A stretch of 10,793 nucleotides of DNA from Clostridia bacterium. Its GTDB lineage: Bacteria > Bacillota > Clostridia > Lachnospirales > CAG-274. How positions within the stretch are numbered: the first letter of the stretch is position 1; every line of letters begins with the position of its first letter. Below, in pieces: positions 7,087 through 10,793 of the stretch. The stretch spans positions 1 to 10,793 of the forward strand of contig JAUNPM010000035.1 of NCBI GenBank assembly GCA_030536675.1, written 5' to 3'. A program made the translations under genes and the position numbers. The notes under the pieces were generated by a model. That model was not told where the DNA came from and ran no database searches. It worked only from the letters and a program-made list of their open reading frames with translations.

Positions 7087-7989
7087 TCACCCCTTCATAG
7101 CACTGTTCATTATAGCGTCATTAAGCGCCTTTGCCGCATTGTAGCCCATCTTCTTTTGTCTGCAATTTACAGCTGCCGACTCGCATATTATGGCAAGGTT
7201 CCTGCCGGGTCTTACAGGTATTGAATGACATATTACTTTATTACCCAATATGTCCATATATTCCTCTTTTATTCCAAGTCTGTCGTAAACCTTGCCCTTT
7301 TCCCAATATTCCAGCTTAATAATAAGGTCTATTTCCTGACTGTCCTTAACTGACTGGACGCCGAACATCTGCTTAACATTTATTATGCCTATACCTCTTA
7401 CTTCTATGAAATATCTTATAAGCTCGGGGCAAGTCCCCACAAGTGTGCTGTGTGAAACCTTTTTTATTTCAACTGCGTCGTCAGCAACAAGCTCCAAGGC
7501 AGCCTCGCTTTTTCCTATTCCGCTTTCTCCCGTTATAAGAACGCCCTCTCCGTAAACGTCCACAAGAACACCGTGTATAGTTGTTCTGGGAGCAAGCTCA
7601 ACTCTCAGCCACTTTACAAGCTCACTTGTAAAATCGGATGTCTTTTCCTCCGTCTGCAATATAGGTATGTTTCTTTCCTTTGCGTAAAACATCATTTCAG
7701 GGTGAGGCATAAGACCTCTGGTTATTACCACAGCGGGCATATCATATTTAAAAAGTTTTTCAAGGGTCTCCTGTCTGAATTCGGGAGTGAGCTTTGATAA
7801 ATAGCTGTACTCAACCAAACCTATGACCTGTATTCTCTCACTGTCAAAATAATCAAAAAATCCTGCAAGCTGTATAGACGGCCTGTTGACTTCGGGTGTT
7901 TCTATATTTATATTTTTTAAATCTATTTCTTCTGTCAAATTTTTAAGCTCAAACTCTTTAACAATTTCACTTAAACTAACTGAATACAT
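7087..7989 (-). CDS. hprK: HPr kinase/phosphorylase with an apparent seven-residue internal deletion
   Basis: HprK phosphorylates HPr and Crh on the regulatory serine when ATP and fructose-1,6-bisphosphate are high, and removes that phosphate when Pi is high; Ser-P-HPr or Ser-P-Crh with CcpA mediates catabolite repression. The 300 residues include an N-terminal domain, IHGVLVD with His139, the P-loop GESGIGKS (154-161), the Asp pair in ADDAVEI (170-171), and the signature RGIGIINVKQMFG from about 198. The oddity is that ALELV (164-168) runs straight into ADD, where relatives have about seven more residues of the type (K/R)RGHRLV. ATG 7989 is chosen because a perfect AAGGAGG sits seven bases upstream. 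This is the first gene of the row, behind a good promoter. The family call is certain; whether it remains active is open. Confidence 0.96.
   Translation of the reverse strand: MYSVSLSEIVKEFELKNLTEEIDLKNINIETPEVNRPSIQLAGFFDYFDSERIQVIGLVEYSYLSKLTPEFRQETLEKLFKYDMPAVVITRGLMPHPEMMFYAKERNIPILQTEEKTSDFTSELVKWLRVELAPRTTIHGVLVDVYGEGVLITGESGIGKSEAALELVADDAVEIKKVSHSTLVGTCPELIRYFIEVRGIGIINVKQMFGVQSVKDSQEIDLIIKLEYWEKGKVYDRLGIKEEYMDILGNKVICHSIPVRPGRNLAIICESAAVNCRQKKMGYNAAKALNDAIMNSAMKG
7088..7095 (-). promoter_or_regulatory. Ribosome binding site deciding the glucokinase start
   Basis: AAGGGGTG on the minus strand ends six bases before ATG 7081 and lies across the hprK stop codon, which points to translational coupling of the two genes. 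Confidence 0.7.
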
Positions 7990-7996
7990 ATTTCGG

Positions 7997-8003
7997 CCTC
8001 CTT
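7997..8003 (-). promoter_or_regulatory. Ribosome binding site deciding the hprK start
   Basis: AAGGAGG on the minus strand lies seven bases before ATG 7989. It falls inside the longer frame opened by TTG at 8013, so that longer start is rejected. Confidence 0.85.
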
Positions 8004-8028
8004 TTAAAAGCAATACTTATACATATTA

Positions 8029-8057
8029 ATTTTACACCAATACACAATATTTTTCAA
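8029..8057 (-). promoter_or_regulatory. Sigma-A-type promoter for the hprK gene row
   Basis: On the minus strand TTGAAA (8052-8057) and TAAAAT (8029-8034) are separated by exactly 17 bases. Transcription would begin near 8022, leaving a leader of about 30 bases to hprK. It is the best promoter match on this strand and would drive hprK, glucokinase, murB, rapZ, whiA and the HPr-like gene. Confidence 0.7.
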
Positions 8058-8216
8058 TCACTTTTTTGTAAATTTCTGACAACATTTGTTTCTTGCTTTT
8101 AGGAGCAAATTTATTAACCGAATAGGGATCGTGTTTATGCTTATTTTAAGAAAGTACGACAAATTATTTTGTATTGTTGCCTTGCTTTTGAAAATTAAGA
8201 AAAATTTTATTGTCCC

Positions 8217-8927
8217 TTACATATCGCACCCTGCAATACTTCTCACAACCTCTCCCCCGATCAAAAGCCCCGCCGCACTTGGCACAAAACTTATGCTTCC
8301 CGGTGTCCTTCTTTTATTTGTCACCTCCTCGCTTTCAAGAGGTGTCAAGGGCTCCTCACTGCTAAAGCAAACCTTGAGCTTTTTTACACCTCTTACTCTA
8401 AGCTCCTTTCTCATAACCTTGGCGAGGGGACAAACCGATGTTTTGTAAATATCCGTTATTTCCAGCTTTTCGGGGTGCAGCTTATTCCCCGTTCCCATAC
8501 AACTTATGACGGGAACATCAAGCTCCAAGCATCTCATAATTATTGCCAGCTTTGCCGTTACAGTATCCACTGCATCTATACAGTAATCATATTTTTTATT
8601 TAACACACTGTTTATATTGTCATACAATATAAATTCATTTACACATTCTACAATACACTCACTGTTAATATCCTTTATTCTCTCCTTGGCGGCTTCCGTT
8701 TTCATTTTGCCCACATTGCTTTTAAGAGCGATCAACTGTCTGTTAATGTTAGTCAGTGACACCCTGTCATTGTCCACAAGAGTTATTTTCCCAACTCCCG
8801 CTCTTGCTGCTGCTTCAACAACAAATGAGCCTACACCTCCTACACCGAATATGATTATGCTTGCATTTTTAAGCCTTTCCACTGCTTCATCACCTATTAA
8901 CATTCTTGTTCTTTCATACCAAAACAT
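8217..8927 (-). CDS. tcdA: tRNA threonylcarbamoyladenosine dehydratase (TcdA, E1/ThiF-like)
   Basis: TcdA uses ATP to dehydrate and cyclise t6A37 to ct6A in tRNAs reading ANN codons. The 236-residue protein shows the E1-like nucleotide fold: GVGGVGS (28-34), VDND (51-54), the NRQ arginine finger region (62-64), Lys74 in GKMK, and DAVD (118-121). The start MFWYERTRMLIGDEAVERLK and the later block CPLAKVMRKELR are typical of TcdA/YgdL rather than of ThiF, MoeB or HesA. No CxxC zinc knuckles are seen, again as in TcdA. ATG 8927 has GGAGGATAAAT directly upstream. It is divergent from metY and followed by about 230 bases before hprK; I see no clear terminator there, so read-through is possible. 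Confidence 0.94.
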   Translation of the reverse strand: MFWYERTRMLIGDEAVERLKNASIIIFGVGGVGSFVVEAAARAGVGKITLVDNDRVSLTNINRQLIALKSNVGKMKTEAAKERIKDINSECIVECVNEFILYDNINSVLNKKYDYCIDAVDTVTAKLAIIMRCLELDVPVISCMGTGNKLHPEKLEITDIYKTSVCPLAKVMRKELRVRGVKKLKVCFSSEEPLTPLESEEVTNKRRTPGSISFVPSAAGLLIGGEVVRSIAGCDM

Positions 8928-8946
8928 ATTTATCCTCCATAATACC

Positions 8947-8964
8947 TATTTTCCGAGGGGAATA
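8947..8964. repeat. Imperfect 18-bp dyad between tcdA and metY
   Basis: TATTTTCC and GGGGAATA are arranged around a GA centre. Six of eight positions per half are Watson-Crick complements and two are T/G. The loop is too small for a hairpin, so if functional it would be a protein-binding site near the tcdA start. It may be chance. Confidence 0.3.
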
Positions 8965-9000
8965 CAGTAATTTATTTGTTGCAAAATTTAATTTATTGTG

Positions 9001-9030
9001 TTACATTAATATTAGCATATTTTTTATATA
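9001..9030 (+). promoter_or_regulatory. Probable metY promoter
   Basis: TTACAT (9001-9006), an 18-base spacer and TATATA (9025-9030), within an AT-rich stretch, stand about 25 bases before the start codon. The shifted hexamer TATAAT (9027-9032) would give a 20-base spacer. The resulting leader would be very short. Confidence 0.45.
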
Positions 9031-9054
9031 ATATCAATTACGGAGGTTAAACAA

Positions 9055-10320
9055 ATGAAAATTGAAACAAAGTGTATACAGTCAGGCTACACACCTAAGG
9101 ACGGAGAGCCAAGAGTTCTCCCAATAGTACAGAGCACAACATACAAATATGAATCAACTCAAACAATGGGGGATCTTTTTGATTTAAAAACAGACGGTTT
9201 TTTCTATACAAGACTTGCAAACCCTACAGCAGATGCAGTTGAAAAGAAAATAGCCGACCTTGAAGGCGGTGTAGGCGCAATGCTTACATCAGCGGGACAG
9301 GCGGCAACTCTCATAGCAATTATGAACATATGCAAGGCAGGAGATCACATTTTAAGCTCTACCACAATTTACGGAGGAACATTTAATTTATTATCCGTTA
9401 CATTAAAAAAATTCGGTATTGACGTAACATTTGTAGATCCCGATACAAGTCTTGAGGAGCTTCAAGCTCTTGTAAGACCCGAAACAAAAATAATATTCGG
9501 CGAAACCCTTGCAAACCCTGCTTTAAAGGTTTTGGATATTGAAAAGTTTGCAAAGCTTGCTCACAGCAACAGCATACCTCTCATTATTGACAATACATTC
9601 CCAACTCCCATACTTTGCCGTCCCATTGAATACGGTGCGGATATAGTTATTCATTCCACATCAAAGTATATGGACGGTCACGCAGTAACATTAGGCGGCG
9701 TAATAGTAGACAGCGGAAACTTCGACTGGAAAGCAAGCGGAAAATTTGAGGAAATGACTACACCCGATGAAAGCTACCACGGTGTAATTTATACGGAGCA
9801 CTTCGGCAAAGCCGCTTACATAGCAAAAGCACGTGTACAATTAATGAGAGATTTAGGCTCTGCCCCTTCTCCAATGAACTGCTTCCTTCTCAATCTGGGA
9901 CTTGAAACACTTCATTTAAGAATGGAAAGACATAGTCAAAACGCCTTAAAGGTTGCGCAGTATCTTGAAAGCAATGACAAAATAGCTTGGGTAAGCTATC
10001 CCGGATTGACCTCAAGTCCGGATCATAAACTTGCTCAAAAATATTTACCTCTCGGTTCAAGCGGAGTAATAGCCTTCGGACCAAAGGGAGGAAAAGAAGC
10101 CGCTGTTAAATTTATGGACAGCTTAAAGCTTGCAAACATAGTATGCCACGTTGCCGATGCCAGAACAAGCGTGCTTCACCCTGCATCATCAACTCACAGA
10201 CAGCTTACGGAAAAGCAGCTTGAAGAGTGCGGTGTAAAGCCCGAACTTATAAGAATGTCAGTAGGTATTGAAAATGCAGATGATATAATTGCAGATATAG
10301 AACAGGCTCTTAACTGCTGA
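9055..10320 (+). CDS. metY: O-acetylhomoserine aminocarboxypropyltransferase (O-acetylhomoserine sulfhydrylase)
   Basis: This PLP enzyme of the Cys/Met metabolism family joins sulfide (or methanethiol) to O-acetylhomoserine to make homocysteine (or methionine) in the cytoplasm. The 421 residues match MetY, which is longer than MetB or MetC (about 380-400). Features in order: YTRLANPTADAVEKKIADLE (51-70), SAGQAA in the PLP phosphate region (79-84), IIDNTF with the PLP-binding Asp179, and the Schiff-base lysine K204 in HSTSKYMDGHA. The long insertion EMTTPDESYHGVIY after the lysine and the ending HPASSTHRQL marks MetY-type enzymes. GGAGG at 9042-9046 is eight bases upstream of ATG. It stands alone, followed by a hairpin terminator. 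No SAM riboswitch or T-box fits in its short leader. Confidence 0.96.
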   Translation: MKIETKCIQSGYTPKDGEPRVLPIVQSTTYKYESTQTMGDLFDLKTDGFFYTRLANPTADAVEKKIADLEGGVGAMLTSAGQAATLIAIMNICKAGDHILSSTTIYGGTFNLLSVTLKKFGIDVTFVDPDTSLEELQALVRPETKIIFGETLANPALKVLDIEKFAKLAHSNSIPLIIDNTFPTPILCRPIEYGADIVIHSTSKYMDGHAVTLGGVIVDSGNFDWKASGKFEEMTTPDESYHGVIYTEHFGKAAYIAKARVQLMRDLGSAPSPMNCFLLNLGLETLHLRMERHSQNALKVAQYLESNDKIAWVSYPGLTSSPDHKLAQKYLPLGSSGVIAFGPKGGKEAAVKFMDSLKLANIVCHVADARTSVLHPASSTHRQLTEKQLEECGVKPELIRMSVGIENADDIIADIEQALNC

Positions 10321-10328
10321 TAAAAATA

Positions 10329-10356
10329 CCCCCTGTGAGCTTCAATCCGCAGGGGG
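10329..10356 (+). terminator. Hairpin terminator after metY
   Basis: CCCCCTGTG (10329-10337) pairs with CGCAGGGGG (10348-10356) over nine positions, with one T-G pair and a ten-base loop. The T-rich tail ATTTTATT begins five bases later, so the U-tract is imperfect on the plus strand. On the minus strand the hairpin is followed by TATTTTTA, so it may stop transcription from both sides. Confidence 0.8.
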
Positions 10357-10411
10357 ACAAATTTTATTGTCCTTTCTTTGCGAGCTATCATTTAATAAAA
10401 GCAATGATCTG

Positions 10412-10427
10412 CTAAATTCTAATTTAG
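10412..10427. repeat. Perfect 7-bp inverted repeat upstream of the NUDIX gene
   Basis: CTAAATT and AATTTAG flank a CT centre, 27 bases before the NUDIX start codon. Size and place would suit an operator for a dimeric repressor, but the sequence is AT-rich and could be chance. Confidence 0.35.
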
Positions 10428-10453
10428 TAAATTAAAATTCGGAGGTGCAAATA

Positions 10454-10793
10454 ATGCCATATAATTGCAGTTTTAACAAAGAAAACAATCGTTTTAGATA
10501 TCGAGCAGCAGCAATCATAATCGAAGATGAATGTGTATTGTTTGCAGGAAACTCACTTGAAGATTATTATTACTCCATAGGCGGAGGTGTGTTTATGGGT
10601 GAAACGGCTGAAGCTGCCGTTAAACGAGAGGTTTATGAAGAAACAGGTGTAAATTATGAAGTAGAAAGACTTGCCGTCATACATGAAAACTTCTTTTATG
10701 GAAGGGGTGGAACATTAGACGGATTACATTGTCATGAAATTGAATTTTATTATTTAATGAAACCAAGAGGAACACAGGAGCTGCACAGTAATA
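10454..10793 (+). CDS. NUDIX hydrolase, N-terminal part (cut by the window end)
   Basis: NUDIX enzymes cleave nucleoside diphosphates linked to another group, with Mg2+. The visible 113 codons begin MPYNCSFNKENNRFRYRAAA and contain an intact Nudix box: G-x5-E-x7-REV-Y-EETGV, seen as GGVFMGETAEAAVKREVYEE followed by TGV, starting at about residue 46. The following part (FFYGRGGTLDGLHCHEIEFYYLM) fits the beta-sheet of the fold. GGAGGTG at 10441-10447 is seven bases upstream of ATG. The gene lies behind the metY terminator with its own short upstream region, so it is probably a separate unit. The substrate cannot be told; the nearest general annotation would be NUDIX domain-containing protein. 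The end of the gene lies outside the window. Confidence 0.92.
   Translation, partial: MPYNCSFNKENNRFRYRAAAIIIEDECVLFAGNSLEDYYYSIGGGVFMGETAEAAVKREVYEETGVNYEVERLAVIHENFFYGRGGTLDGLHCHEIEFYYLMKPRGTQELHSN

Noticed and set aside
8086..8448. Plus-strand open frame of 120 codons running from the hprK upstream region into tcdA
   Set aside because: Two thirds lies antisense to the well-supported tcdA gene, there is no suitable ribosome binding site at its start, and the protein has no recognisable domain.
9055..10320. Alternative reading of metY as cystathionine gamma-synthase or methionine gamma-lyase
   Set aside because: The length of 421 residues, the long insertion after the PLP lysine and the HPASSTHRQL ending fit O-acetylhomoserine sulfhydrylase better.

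Overview
The window reads as a chromosomal housekeeping and regulatory segment of a low-GC anaerobic Firmicute, most likely class Clostridia (Lachnospirales-like). The grounds are the hprK-murB-rapZ-whiA-HPr gene order, a valine T-box upstream of valS, strong AGGAGG-type ribosome binding sites and AT-rich codon use. I cannot name the species. I see no phage, transposon, CRISPR array, tRNA or rRNA.

Layout. Positions 1-8927 are transcribed leftward (minus strand). Starting from the right there is tcdA (8217-8927), then a sigma-A-like promoter at 8029-8057. A compact gene row follows: hprK (7087-7989), a ROK-family glucokinase (6122-7081), murB (5216-6118), rapZ (4264-5136), whiA (3239-4162) and an HPr/Crh-like gene (3004-3246) whose start overlaps the whiA stop. 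A valine-responsive T-box leader (about 2747-2971, GUA specifier, terminator before the gene) controls valS (79-2706). The first codons of another minus-strand gene occupy 1-45. From 9055 the plus strand carries metY (O-acetylhomoserine sulfhydrylase), a hairpin terminator at 10329-10356, and a NUDIX hydrolase gene cut by the window edge.

How the genes fit together. HprK phosphorylates HPr-type proteins on a serine in response to glycolytic state. Glucokinase feeds glycolysis, MurB makes UDP-MurNAc for the cell wall, and RapZ and WhiA are regulators linked in other bacteria to amino-sugar supply or competence (RapZ) and to cell division (WhiA). The row therefore joins carbon sensing to envelope growth.

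What stands out. The HPr at the end of the row keeps the regulatory serine (S44) but has isoleucine where HPr carries its phosphorylatable His15, so it looks like a Crh-type regulator rather than a PTS carrier. Its presumed kinase HprK appears to lack a seven-residue segment just before its catalytic Asp-Asp. The yvcK/glmR gene usually found between rapZ and whiA is missing. The rest is ordinary core genome; I found no convincing new multi-gene system beyond this modified HprK/Crh pair.
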